In this document: piece by piece, positions 43,770 through 52,572 of the stretch
How positions within the stretch are numbered: the first letter of the stretch is position 1
How the letters are laid out: the number at the start of each line of letters is the position of its first letter
Assembly (NCBI RefSeq): GCF_000519265.1
Contig: NZ_KI912608.1
Coordinates: 3,153,421-3,217,420, forward strand
Length of the DNA: 64,000 nucleotides
Source: Desulfonatronum lacustre DSM 10312
Lineage (GTDB): Bacteria > Desulfobacterota > Desulfovibrionia > Desulfovibrionales > Desulfonatronaceae
Direction of reading: 5' to 3'
Position numbers and translations under genes: made by a program
Notes under the pieces: model-generated
The model's database searches: none
Seen by the model: the letters and a program-made list of their open reading frames with translations, nothing else
Told to the model about the DNA's origin: nothing

Positions 43770-44567
43770 ATGCCCCTGACCTCGCACCACAAACGCCTGT
43801 TGACCGGGCTGTTGCCGTTGCCCGTCCTGCTCTGGATTCTTTTTTCCGGCGGGCTCCCGCTCTTGCTTCTCGTGCTCATCCTCGCCGCCCTGGGTCAATG
43901 GGAATTCTATTCCATGTTCTGGAAACGGGAGCGACCGGGATGGAAACTGCTGGGCATCGCCGGCGGGGCGCTTTTTCTTATGGCCGCGTACCTGGCGCCG
44001 ACCGCCGTACCGGCGGCTCTGGCCGGGCTGTTCTGCCTGTTCGGCATCCTGTTTCTGGTCAGCTACAGCGCTGATCCCGAAACCGCGTCGTTTCCGGATG
44101 TGTTGCTGCTTTTTCTGGGCTGCTGCTATCTGCCTCTGCTGCTGCACTTCGCCCTGGGGCTGGCGTGGCCGGAGTTGCTATTGGTGGTGGCCGCGGCGTT
44201 TCTCTCCGATACGGCCGCCTATTACACCGGCTCCAAGTTGGGCCGCCGCCACGTTTGGCCGTCCATCAGTCCCAAGAAAACCTGGGAGGGCAGCGCAGGA
44301 GGTATGGCGGCCTGCGTTGGGGCCAGCCTGGTTGTGGGACTGGCCTGGGGAACCGCGGGCGCGGCGGCGTTCATCTTCCTCGGCGTGGTCTTGAATCTGG
44401 CCGCCCAGGTGGGAGACTTTTTCGAATCCGCCATGAAGCGCTCCCAGGCTGTCAAGGATTCCGGAACCCTCCTGCCCGGCCACGGCGGCATCCTGGACCG
44501 CATCGACAGCCTGCTTTTTGTTTTACCGGCCTATGCGGCTTTGAGCCTTGTTTATCCTTTCTTCTAG
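43770..44567 (+). CDS. cdsA: Phosphatidate cytidylyltransferase
   Basis: A 265-residue membrane protein with about seven to eight helices that makes CDP-diacylglycerol for phospholipid synthesis. The C-terminal CDS signature appears as SDTAAYYTGSKLGRR..SPKKTWEGSAGG and KDSGTLLPGHGGILDRIDSL. Follows uppS in the conserved order. The start codon lacks a strong ribosome-binding site. Confidence 0.94.
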   Translation: MPLTSHHKRLLTGLLPLPVLLWILFSGGLPLLLLVLILAALGQWEFYSMFWKRERPGWKLLGIAGGALFLMAAYLAPTAVPAALAGLFCLFGILFLVSYSADPETASFPDVLLLFLGCCYLPLLLHFALGLAWPELLLVVAAAFLSDTAAYYTGSKLGRRHVWPSISPKKTWEGSAGGMAACVGASLVVGLAWGTAGAAAFIFLGVVLNLAAQVGDFFESAMKRSQAVKDSGTLLPGHGGILDRIDSLLFVLPAYAALSLVYPFF

Positions 44568-44606
44568 ATTGTGCCCCAGCCCTTCACCGCTTCAGAATCG
44601 CCCAAT

Positions 44607-45833
44607 ATGCCACCCCTCCACGCTTGCCGATACATCAGCGCCCTGCCTTCGCCCGCGATGTCCGCCCCACGCGGCTTGGTCATTCTGGGCAGTACCGGTT
44701 CCATCGGTCGCAGCGCTCTGGGGGTGATTAGCGAGCATCCGGAACGTTTTTCCGTGCTGGGGCTGGCCGGGGGGCGCAACGTTCGCCTGTTGGCCGAACA
44801 AGCCGCGCGGTGGCGGCCCGGGATGCTGGCGGTGCTGGATGCGGCCTTGGCCGATGAACTGCGGGGGCTGCTGCCTTCCGGTTATGCTCCGGAGATCGTT
44901 CACGGCCAGGAGGGCTACGAGCAGCTGGCCCGGCTCTCTGAGGCCGAGATGGTTCTCTCCGCCCAGGTGGGCGCGGCCGGACTGCCGGCCACGTTGGCCG
45001 CGGCCCGGGCCGGGAAGATCATCGCCCTGGCCAACAAGGAATCCTTGGTTCTGGCCGGAGCCGTGATCCGGGACGCCTGTCAGCGGTACGGAGCCATGAT
45101 TCTGCCCGTGGATTCGGAGCACAACGCGGTGTTTCAATCCCTGCGCGGGGAGACCTGCTCCAGTTTACGGCGGATCATTCTCACGGCCTCGGGCGGTCCG
45201 TTCCGGGATATGGACGCGGCTGAGCTGGACGCGGTCACGGTGGGTCAGGCCCTGGCCCATCCCAACTGGTCCATGGGCGCGAAGATCAGCGTGGATTCCG
45301 CGACCCTGATGAACAAGGGCCTGGAAGTGATCGAGGCCTGCCTGCTGTTCGGCCTGGATATGGACCAGGTGGCCGTGCTGATCCACCCCCAGAGCATCGT
45401 TCATTCCCTGGTGGAATTCACGGATCGCTCCCTGCTGGCCCACTTGGGACCCGCGGACATGCAGGTGCCCATCTCTCATTGCCTGGGGTACCCGGAGCGT
45501 CTGGGATTGAGTCTGGCTCCCCTGGATCTGCTTCAGGCCGGAACCCTGACCTTTCGGGAGCCTCGGACCGATCTTTTTCCCTGTCTGGAACTGGCCCGAC
45601 AGGCCTATCGCGCGGGCCCAAGCCATCTGGTGGTCCTGAACGCGGCCAACGAGGCAGCCGTGGACCTGTTTTTGCGTGAGCGTATCTCCTTCCTGCACAT
45701 CCCGGCCCTGATCCGCCGCGCCCTGGACGACCATGCCGGGCTGTCCGTGGACTCCCTGGAAACGATTCTGGAGCTGAGCGTCCTCGTCCAGGACCAGACG
45801 CGACGCTTGGCCGACTCCGGTGCCGGTGTCTGA
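44607..45833 (+). CDS. dxr: 1-deoxy-D-xylulose 5-phosphate reductoisomerase
   Basis: About 408 residues; second step of the MEP isoprenoid pathway. The NADPH loop is LVILGSTGSIGRSALGVI, LANKESLVLAG and ILPVDSEHNAVFQSL hold metal and substrate residues, ASGGPFRD is the flexible-loop start, and HPNWSMGAKISVDSATLMNKGLEVIEA is a hallmark. Three starts are possible: GTG 44571, ATG 44607 and ATG 44658; none has a good ribosome-binding site. I chose 44607 because it keeps the YISALP segment I associate with relatives; 44658 would give the most usual length (391). Confidence 0.93.
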   Translation: MPPLHACRYISALPSPAMSAPRGLVILGSTGSIGRSALGVISEHPERFSVLGLAGGRNVRLLAEQAARWRPGMLAVLDAALADELRGLLPSGYAPEIVHGQEGYEQLARLSEAEMVLSAQVGAAGLPATLAAARAGKIIALANKESLVLAGAVIRDACQRYGAMILPVDSEHNAVFQSLRGETCSSLRRIILTASGGPFRDMDAAELDAVTVGQALAHPNWSMGAKISVDSATLMNKGLEVIEACLLFGLDMDQVAVLIHPQSIVHSLVEFTDRSLLAHLGPADMQVPISHCLGYPERLGLSLAPLDLLQAGTLTFREPRTDLFPCLELARQAYRAGPSHLVVLNAANEAAVDLFLRERISFLHIPALIRRALDDHAGLSVDSLETILELSVLVQDQTRRLADSGAGV

Positions 45834-46009
45834 GTTTCCGTGGCAAGGCTTGACTTGCGACCGGGAAGTCTCAAAATACCTTCCACGACCATTACGCCCC
45901 TTTCTTCGGTTCGGCCATGAGAAACGCCGGTTGAAGTTGACCGACTGTTTTCGCCACATGTCGAGGCGAGCCGAAGCCCCCTTCCAACCAAACAGCCATT
46001 GAGTTTCGA

Positions 46010-47074
46010 ATGCAAAGCGTCTTAGCCATTATTCTCGTCCTCGGGGTTCTGATTTTCTTCCATGAGCTGGGTCACTTCCTCGTGGCCCGTCTGTTCAAGA
46101 TCGGCGTGCCGGTTTTTGCGCTGGGATTCGGGCCGAAGCTGTTCGGGTTCCAGTACGGCGGCACGGAATATCGACTCTGCGCCGTCCCCCTGGGCGGCTA
46201 CGTCAAGCTGGCCGGGGAGAGCGCCCAGGACGAACTGGGCGAGGGCATTCCGCCTGAATCCAGTTTCAGCCTCCGGCCGCCCTGGCAACGCATCCTGGTG
46301 GTGGCAGCCGGTCCGGTGTTCAATTTCGTGCTGGCCGTGTTCATCTACTGGGGGCTGTTCTGGGCGCACGGGCAACAGGAACTGCTGCCCGTGGTGGGCC
46401 AGGTGCTGGAGGACAGCCCGGCCCAGGCCGCGGATCTGCGTGACGGGGACATGGTTCTGAGCATCAACGGCCAGGACATCCGCTACTGGAGCGAGCTGGC
46501 CGAGCGCATTCAGCAGTCCGAGGGGCAGACCATGCACCTGACGGTGCAGCGGGAGAACCGGGTGGTGGACGTCGCGGCCCAGCCCCGGGTGGAGGTCCGT
46601 CAGAACCTGTTCGGCGAGGACATCAAGGTGGCCATGCTGGGCATTACGGCCTCGGGAGAAACCCAGTCCATCGCCCTGGGACCGGGCACGGCCCTGATCG
46701 CCGGGGCGGAGCAGACCTGGACCATCGTCGTGCTCACGGTGCAGGGGATCATCAAGCTGATCGAACGGATCATCCCGGCGGACAACATCGGCGGGCCGAT
46801 CCTCATCGCCCAGTTGGTCAGCGAGCAGGCCTCCGAGGGACTGACCAACCTGCTGGCCCTGACCGCGCTGATCAGCATCAACCTCGGCCTGTTGAATCTT
46901 TTGCCGATCCCCGTGCTGGACGGAGGGCACATCCTCTTCTACACCATCGAGACGATCACCGGAAAACCGCTCAACCCCAGGATGCAGGAAATCGCCTACA
47001 AGATCGGGATCGCCTTTCTGATCGCGCTGATGACCTTCGCGGTGTTCAATGACATCCATCGCTTCTTCAAGTGA
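46010..47074 (+). CDS. rseP: RIP zinc metalloprotease RseP (site-2 protease)
   Basis: A 354-residue intramembrane protease. HExxH motif in FFHELGHFLVARLF (first helix), a PDZ domain near residues 125-205 (VLEDSPAQAADLRDGDMVLSINGQDI), and the third catalytic Asp in LLPIPVLDGGHILF. It releases membrane-held anti-sigma factors or trims signal peptides. It contains one PDZ domain rather than the two of E. coli RseP. It lies 176 bases after dxr; its 3' end overlaps tsaB by 26 bases. Confidence 0.95.
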   Translation: MQSVLAIILVLGVLIFFHELGHFLVARLFKIGVPVFALGFGPKLFGFQYGGTEYRLCAVPLGGYVKLAGESAQDELGEGIPPESSFSLRPPWQRILVVAAGPVFNFVLAVFIYWGLFWAHGQQELLPVVGQVLEDSPAQAADLRDGDMVLSINGQDIRYWSELAERIQQSEGQTMHLTVQRENRVVDVAAQPRVEVRQNLFGEDIKVAMLGITASGETQSIALGPGTALIAGAEQTWTIVVLTVQGIIKLIERIIPADNIGGPILIAQLVSEQASEGLTNLLALTALISINLGLLNLLPIPVLDGGHILFYTIETITGKPLNPRMQEIAYKIGIAFLIALMTFAVFNDIHRFFK

Positions 47075-47927
47075 CCGTTCTTCCGCGGCGTGCGCTTGCA
47101 CCGGAAGCGACGCCGATTCCTCCCAGCGCCTCCTGCTGACGCTGAACGGCGTGGAGGACCGGGTCCAGATCGTCCTGGCCCGGGGAAACACCCTGGTTCT
47201 GCATCAGGAATGGGCCGCTCCGGCCCGGGTGATGCGCTTTTTGGTCCCGGCCCTGGAGCAAGCTCTGAATCTTCTCGGGCTGAAGATGCACGATCTTTCC
47301 GGCATCGCCTGCGTCCGGGGACCGGGCAATTTCACCGGGCTGCGTCTCTGTCTGGCCACGACCTACGGTCTGGCCATGGGCGCGGGCCTGCCCATGGCCG
47401 GACTGGAGTATCCGCCTTTGCTGGCCGCCGGTCCGGCCCCGCTGCTCCAGGGCCGCTTGGCCGTGTTGACCCATGCCCGGACCCGGCTGGTCCATGCCCA
47501 GACGTTTCACGTCGCCACCGCGCCTTTTTCCCCAAATAATACGACGGAACATGGCGTCGCGTCCCTGGGCGGCCCCCGGATTCTGGCAGTGGACGTCCCG
47601 ACCGATCTCCATTCGCTCCTGGCCGACGACGACCAGCCGTTGTATCTGCTGGGCAGCGGGGTCCGACGCAACCTGGAGTGGATCAAGGCCGGATTGCCTC
47701 AGGCGCGCATTCTCGATCCTTCCTGGGATAGTCCCCAGGCTCACGTCTTGATTCAAGCAGCCCTGAACGCCTCGTTCGGGCATGCGCCCATCGAGCCGCT
47801 GTACCTGCGGCCCTGCGACGCCGAGGAGAATCTGGAGTTTTTCGCGGCCAAGCGAGGCTTCAGCGCTACTGAGGCCAGGGACCGCATCCGGGAGGAAACG
47901 ACCGGGGAAGTGGAGGAAAGGGCATGA
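47049..47927 (+). CDS. tsaB: tRNA threonylcarbamoyladenosine biosynthesis protein TsaB
   Basis: A 292-residue ASKHA-fold protein needed with TsaD and TsaE for the t6A modification of ANN-decoding tRNAs. The recognisable core is GIACVRGPGNFTGLRLCLATTYGLAMG, the TsaB dimer-interface sequence; the second half is poorly conserved, as usual. It starts inside rseP and overlaps the next gene by four bases (ATGA), so the three are translationally linked. The first 30 residues are Ser-rich and may reflect a start chosen too early. Confidence 0.85.
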   Translation: MTSIASSSDRSSAACACTGSDADSSQRLLLTLNGVEDRVQIVLARGNTLVLHQEWAAPARVMRFLVPALEQALNLLGLKMHDLSGIACVRGPGNFTGLRLCLATTYGLAMGAGLPMAGLEYPPLLAAGPAPLLQGRLAVLTHARTRLVHAQTFHVATAPFSPNNTTEHGVASLGGPRILAVDVPTDLHSLLADDDQPLYLLGSGVRRNLEWIKAGLPQARILDPSWDSPQAHVLIQAALNASFGHAPIEPLYLRPCDAEENLEFFAAKRGFSATEARDRIREETTGEVEERA

Positions 47928-50242
47928 CGACCACACGCAAGGTGTGCATCCATGGGCATTATTACCAGCCCCCGCGCGTCGATCCGTGGCTGCGCGAACT
48001 GCTGCCCGAGGGCAGTGCCGCGCCCGGACTGAACTGGAACCAGCGGATTCTGGAAGAGTCCTACGCACCCCTGGCCTGGGCCCGACGCAGGGACGCCCAG
48101 GGACGGATCACGGACCTGGTCAATTGCTACGCCTGGACCAGCTTCAACTTCGGCCCGACCCTGCTCTCCTGGCTGGAACAAGCCGATCCGGCATGCTACG
48201 CCCGAATTCTGGACGCTGACCGCCAGAGCCTGGAGCGATGGGGGCACGGCAACGCTCTGGCCCAGTGTTACCATCACATCATCATGCCCTTGGCCTCGCC
48301 CCTGGACAAGGAGGTGCAACTGGCCTGGACCGTGGCGGACTTTCAGGCGCGTTACAGGCGAGAGCCGGAAGGGCTCTGGCTCTCCGAGGCCGCCGTGGAC
48401 ACCCCGACCCTGGAAGCCGTGGCCCAGGCCGGGTTTCGCTTCGTGGTCCTGGCCCCGCGCCAGGCTCGGGCCGTGGCGGATCTGGACGGCGCAAACCAGT
48501 ATGACGTGGATGAATCCACCCTGGACATCCGCGAGCCGTACGCCGCCGCATTGCCTTCCGGCCGGGAACTGGCCGTGTTTTTCTATCACGGACCGATTTC
48601 CCAGGCCGTGGCCTTTGAACGGCTTTTGGAAGACGGCGGGCGCTACTTCCAGCGGATCAATCAGGCCGCGGATCGGGGGTTGCTCTGCGTGGCCACGGAC
48701 GGCGAGACCTACGGCCACCACTTTTCCTTCGGCGAAATGGCCCTGGCCTATGTTTTGGAGCAGATTCGCCAAGGCCGGGATGAGTTGGAGTTGACCAACT
48801 TCGCGGCCTATCTGGCCGACAACCCGCCGACTCGCCGGATACTGCTCCATGAGCCGTCCTCCTGGAGCTGCGTCCACGGGGTGGAGCGCTGGCGCTCGGA
48901 CTGCGGCTGCGCCGACGGCGGGCATCCGGACTGGCACCAGCGCTGGCGCGGGCCGTTGCGCGAAGCCCTGCATCGCAACAAGCTGCGCGTGGACGAGCAT
49001 TTCTTCGCCGTTGGGCGGGACTGTTTCACCGACCCTCGGCAAGCCTTGCTGGACTATGGCCGGGTGTTGGCCAACGGCGTTTCGCGCTCCGAGTTTTTCG
49101 ACCAACATGTCGTGCCGGGGCTTGATCCGGACCAGCGGGCAACCGCCTTCAACCTGCTGGCCATGCAGGAATGGGCTATGTGCTCCCTGGCCAGCTGCGC
49201 CTGGTTTTTCGACGAGATCAGCCGGGTGGAGCCGCTCAACGCCATGGCCTACGCCCTGCGCTCCATGGAATTGGCCCGGTCCACCGGGGCAGATGACTGT
49301 TCACCGGATTTCGTTCGGATCATGGCCGCGGCGGAGTCGAACATCCCAGGCAAGGGCTCGGGCAAGGGCTCGGGAGCGGACCTGTGGCGCACCCATGTTC
49401 TGCCCCGGAGCATGGACTTGGCCTCCTGGACCTTGTTGGGCCTGTTTATGGACGGCGAGGATGGAGATGGACCCGTCGCGATCCGCGATTATGGGCGACC
49501 CATTCAGCGAAACTGGCTCGGAGCGCAACTGGTCCTGGAGCCTGAGTGGGAGTCTGAGCCCAAGGCGAAACTTGATGACTCGGAGGTTCGGGGTCGCGGT
49601 CGGCTGACTTGGCCCGATACCGGGGCTACGGAAACGTTTTCCTGGCGCTGGAAGCCGGAGCAAGCCGGGCGGAGCTTCGGCGTCGTGACCGTGAAGACGT
49701 CGGAAGGGGCCGAGCATTCCTGTTCCGTGACGGACCTGGCCTGGAACAGGCGCGAATTGGTCTCCCTGTCCTGGTCCGAGAGTCGGACCCGCGTCTGGTG
49801 GGAGGGGCAGCTTCGATTCGCGAGATCGGCCCTGGACCATTTTCAAGGCTACCAGGAAGACCAGCACCGCCCGATCAGGGAGGATGTCTGGCTGCTCCAT
49901 CTGCCCGCTCTGGCCTGGGCTGACCTGGTCCTGGGACAGGCTGCCGACGACCAGGAGGAATTCCACTCCTTTCTGCGTACAAACTGGCGACCACTGCGGG
50001 AATTCGATATTCGCCTGACCGGGCATCTTCTGGAACTGCTGTCTTCCGAGCGACCGGGCTGGGCCGCGGTGGGCCGAATTTTGGACCGCACCGCGGTCTT
50101 GGGCCTGCCTCTCAATCTTTGGGCCGTGGAGAATCGACTTTGGGAGTTGTGCAGGGAACATCCGGAGGCGACGGAGTTGGCTCACAAGCTGGGTATCCTT
50201 CCTGAGCCCGGTGCATCGGGCGCGACAGGCGGTCCCGGATGA
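47924..50242 (+). CDS. Glycoside hydrolase family 57 / DUF3536 protein
   Basis: A 772-residue cytoplasmic protein. The N-terminal 300 residues are a GH57 barrel: motif 1 CIHGHYYQPPR, WLSEAAVDTPTLEAVAQAGFRFVVLAP, and VATDGETYGHHFSFGEMAL. A DUF3536-type all-alpha domain fills most of the rest. GH57 enzymes are retaining amylases, branching enzymes or glucanotransferases; which one is not readable here. A small GKGSGKGSG linker (12-base direct repeat near 49350) lies at about residue 478. Overlaps tsaB by ATGA and the next gene by four bases. Confidence 0.85.
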   Translation: MTTTRKVCIHGHYYQPPRVDPWLRELLPEGSAAPGLNWNQRILEESYAPLAWARRRDAQGRITDLVNCYAWTSFNFGPTLLSWLEQADPACYARILDADRQSLERWGHGNALAQCYHHIIMPLASPLDKEVQLAWTVADFQARYRREPEGLWLSEAAVDTPTLEAVAQAGFRFVVLAPRQARAVADLDGANQYDVDESTLDIREPYAAALPSGRELAVFFYHGPISQAVAFERLLEDGGRYFQRINQAADRGLLCVATDGETYGHHFSFGEMALAYVLEQIRQGRDELELTNFAAYLADNPPTRRILLHEPSSWSCVHGVERWRSDCGCADGGHPDWHQRWRGPLREALHRNKLRVDEHFFAVGRDCFTDPRQALLDYGRVLANGVSRSEFFDQHVVPGLDPDQRATAFNLLAMQEWAMCSLASCAWFFDEISRVEPLNAMAYALRSMELARSTGADDCSPDFVRIMAAAESNIPGKGSGKGSGADLWRTHVLPRSMDLASWTLLGLFMDGEDGDGPVAIRDYGRPIQRNWLGAQLVLEPEWESEPKAKLDDSEVRGRGRLTWPDTGATETFSWRWKPEQAGRSFGVVTVKTSEGAEHSCSVTDLAWNRRELVSLSWSESRTRVWWEGQLRFARSALDHFQGYQEDQHRPIREDVWLLHLPALAWADLVLGQAADDQEEFHSFLRTNWRPLREFDIRLTGHLLELLSSERPGWAAVGRILDRTAVLGLPLNLWAVENRLWELCREHPEATELAHKLGILPEPGASGATGGPG

Positions 50243-50718
50243 TCACCCGCTCCATGCATGTCCTCCCCTGGGTCCTCGCCCTGACCCTGGCCGCGGCCTG
50301 CCTGTCGCTGTACGCCAAGCTGCACCAGTCCCGGGACGCCCTGCGCCAGTGCGAGGTGGAAAGCGGTGATTTGCGGGAGCAGTTGGATGTGGCCAACCTG
50401 GCCCCGCTGCTTTCCATCCAGCGGGAAATTCAACCCAGGCTGAGCGAGTTCGAGCTGCGTCGCTTGCAGCGCAAAGGGCTCTCCAACCCGGTCTACGACC
50501 TGATCCAGGATCTCGCCGACCGCTCGGATCTGATCCCGGCCGAAGCCTTCTTCGGCGGCAGCATGCACATCATCACCGGTGAAACGTACGTGCTCACCGA
50601 CAAATGGGTCCTGGCCGGGTTCGAGGACGGCCATGTCCGCGGCAACCTTTGGCTGGAATACGACGTGGACCAGACCGGACGCATCTCCTGGCGTGTTCTG
50701 GGCTGGTACATGAATTGA
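50239..50718 (+). CDS. Membrane-anchored protein of unknown function
   Basis: A 159-residue protein I do not recognise. One N-terminal hydrophobic segment (residues 7-25, VLPWVLALTLAAACLSLYA) is followed by a short coiled coil (KLHQSRDALRQCEVESGDLREQLDVANL) and a compact C-terminal half ending GRISWRVLGWYMN. That suggests a periplasmic domain tethered to the inner membrane. It overlaps the GH57 gene by four bases (ATGA), so the products are probably made together. Confidence 0.7.
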   Translation: MITRSMHVLPWVLALTLAAACLSLYAKLHQSRDALRQCEVESGDLREQLDVANLAPLLSIQREIQPRLSEFELRRLQRKGLSNPVYDLIQDLADRSDLIPAEAFFGGSMHIITGETYVLTDKWVLAGFEDGHVRGNLWLEYDVDQTGRISWRVLGWYMN

Positions 50719-50775
50719 GGGCTTCGGTCCGGCGCGGAACGGTTTTTTTTTATAAACTCAATAGCGGGAGAGGTC

Positions 50776-50988
50776 ATGCACAACCTTGAATTACGTCAAA
50801 TGCCCGTTGATCAAAGAATACGGCTTGTCGAGAACATCTGGGACAGCATTGCGGCTGATCAACATCTCATCGAGATGACCGATGCTCAACGCGAGCTGCT
50901 GAACATTCGTCTTGACGCCTTTGAGTCGGACCTTGACTATGGAACCGATGCCAAAACAGTCATGGAGAGAATTCGGAAAAAGCTGTGA
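50776..50988 (+). CDS. Antitoxin, addiction-module component family
   Basis: A 70-residue acidic protein matching the small 'putative addiction module component' type: MPVDQRIRLVENIWDSIAADQHLIEMTDAQRELLNIRLD. GGGAGAGGTC lies upstream. The stop overlaps the start of the following toxin gene by three bases (GTGA), typical for a toxin-antitoxin pair. It should bind and neutralise the toxin and repress the pair. Confidence 0.85.
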   Translation: MHNLELRQMPVDQRIRLVENIWDSIAADQHLIEMTDAQRELLNIRLDAFESDLDYGTDAKTVMERIRKKL

Positions 50989-51281
50989 AGTATACGCTGC
51001 GATTCCGGAAAGAAGCCGAGTCGGATATCGAGAACGCGTCAATATGGTATGAAGGGCAACTGCCTGGTCTCGGACATGAATTCTTGGATAAAATTGATAA
51101 GACGCTGGATACGGTTCAGAAAAATCCATTTATGTATCCTGTTGTTCATCGGAATACGCGCCGAGCATTGATCGGTAAATTCCCCTTTGCAATATACTAC
51201 CGGATCCTAGAAAGTATTATTCTCATCATCGCCGTGATGCACGGAAGCCGCAATCCTCTCCGGTGGAAGGAAAGAAGCTGA
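50985..51281 (+). CDS. RelE/ParE-family toxin
   Basis: A 98-residue toxin (MKYTLRFRKEAESDIENASIWYEGQLPGLGHEFLDKIDKTLDTVQKNPFMYPVVHRNTRRALIGKFPFAIYYRI) with the ParE/RelE fold signature and the C-terminal HGSRNPLRW. It starts with GTG. Whether it cuts mRNA or poisons gyrase cannot be told. Its 3' end overlaps the apbE frame by 19 bases, so the pair was inserted right against apbE. Confidence 0.87.
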   Translation: MKYTLRFRKEAESDIENASIWYEGQLPGLGHEFLDKIDKTLDTVQKNPFMYPVVHRNTRRALIGKFPFAIYYRILESIILIIAVMHGSRNPLRWKERS

Positions 51282-52363
51282 TTACTCCATTTCACGCTTC
51301 CCCGCATGACCGCCGTATCCGGTTTGCCCGCGTGCTTTGCGCGGCCCTGCTGGTTGGTTTTCTGGCGTTGCTCTCCGGTTGCGACCGGCCCTCGGACCAT
51401 GTCTTTCGCGGGACGACCATGGGCACGGTGTACACCGTGCGCACGGTAAATCCCCCAGCCTCGGCCCTTTCCGGCCTGGACCAGGCCATCTTTGACCGAT
51501 TGGAGCAGATCAACGCCTCCATGTCCGTCTATCGCCCGGAAAGTGAAATCTCCCGATTCAATGCTCTGTCCGCGGGCGACTCCATGGTTGTCTCCGAGGA
51601 TTTCGAGCACGTCCTTCGGGTTTCTACACAGGTTTACGCCCAAACCGGAGGAGCGTTCGACCCCACGGTCAAACCCTTGCTGGATATCTGGGGCTTCGGC
51701 CCAGGGGCCGCGAACCGGGAAACGTGGCGTCCTCCTTCGGAAGAAGCCGTGCGCCATGCTCTGTCCTCAGTGGGGCTGAACTTGATTGACGCATCGACAC
51801 CGGGGCGGCTGGGCAAGCTGCATCCGGGCGTGCAACTGGACCTGGGGGCCGTGGCCAAGGGGTTTGCCGTGGACGCGCTGGCTGAGCTGCTGGAAGGGCG
51901 AGGGATTCGAGATTATCTGGTGGACATTGGCGGCGACGTCCGTGTTTCCGGACGCAACTCGGAAGGGGAGCCGTGGCGCATCGGGGTGAACCAACCAGAG
52001 CGAGGCCAAGCCTGGGGCGAGGTCCTGCTGGTGCTGCGTCCGGGCCGAACGGCCGTGCTGACCAGCGGCGACTACCGGCAATTCTTCGAGCATGACGGGC
52101 AATTTTTCAGCCACGTCCTGGACCCGCGCACCGGACGCCCGCTGGACAACAACGTGGCCGGCGTCACCGTCCTGGCCCAAACCGCGGTTCTCGCCGACGC
52201 CTTGGCCACGGGACTGATGGTTCTGGGCGTTGAAAAAGGCCTGGAACTGGTGGAATTCCTGCCCGGCGTGGAGGCGTTGTTTCTGGCCAGGGGGGACGAG
52301 AGCGCAGTTGCCGAGGTCCGTAGTTCGGGGTTTGATCGGCTTGGCACCAAAATCCCCTTTTGA
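51263..52363 (+). CDS. apbE: FAD:protein FMN transferase ApbE (lipoprotein)
   Basis: A 366-residue flavinyl transferase that attaches FMN to Thr/Ser of periplasmic redox subunits such as NqrB/NqrC and RnfD/RnfG. A lipobox LLSGC closes a signal sequence at about residue 40. Hallmarks are FRGTTMGTVYTVR, VYRPESEISRFNA, QLDLGAVAKGFAVD, YLVDIGGDVRVSG and the metal-binding C-terminal TAVLADALATGLMVLG. The start is GTG 51263 within the toxin gene, so the 5' end may have been altered by the toxin-antitoxin insertion. Confidence 0.93.
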   Translation: MEGKKLITPFHASPHDRRIRFARVLCAALLVGFLALLSGCDRPSDHVFRGTTMGTVYTVRTVNPPASALSGLDQAIFDRLEQINASMSVYRPESEISRFNALSAGDSMVVSEDFEHVLRVSTQVYAQTGGAFDPTVKPLLDIWGFGPGAANRETWRPPSEEAVRHALSSVGLNLIDASTPGRLGKLHPGVQLDLGAVAKGFAVDALAELLEGRGIRDYLVDIGGDVRVSGRNSEGEPWRIGVNQPERGQAWGEVLLVLRPGRTAVLTSGDYRQFFEHDGQFFSHVLDPRTGRPLDNNVAGVTVLAQTAVLADALATGLMVLGVEKGLELVEFLPGVEALFLARGDESAVAEVRSSGFDRLGTKIPF

Positions 52364-52449
52364 TGTGCCCAGGGGGAAGGCGGGTTTCTACTCGGATATT
52401 CCGGCGACGACATACTTGCCGACCTCGTTGCTACGCGAAGAGTCCCAAG

Positions 52450-52485
52450 CGGCCCGGGGATGCGCGCGCATCCCCGGGCCGTTTT
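52450..52485 (+). terminator. Intrinsic terminator after apbE
   Basis: CGGCCCGGGGATG..CATCCCCGGGCCG, a 13-base perfect stem with a six-base centre, followed by TTTT. The T-run is short. Confidence 0.75.
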
Positions 52486-52572
52486 GATATCAACCTTGCT
52501 TTGCGTTGACGCCCGGCCTACGTTACCGCTTCCATGAACCATAATGATCCAAAGCAGTGAGAGGTTCCTTGC

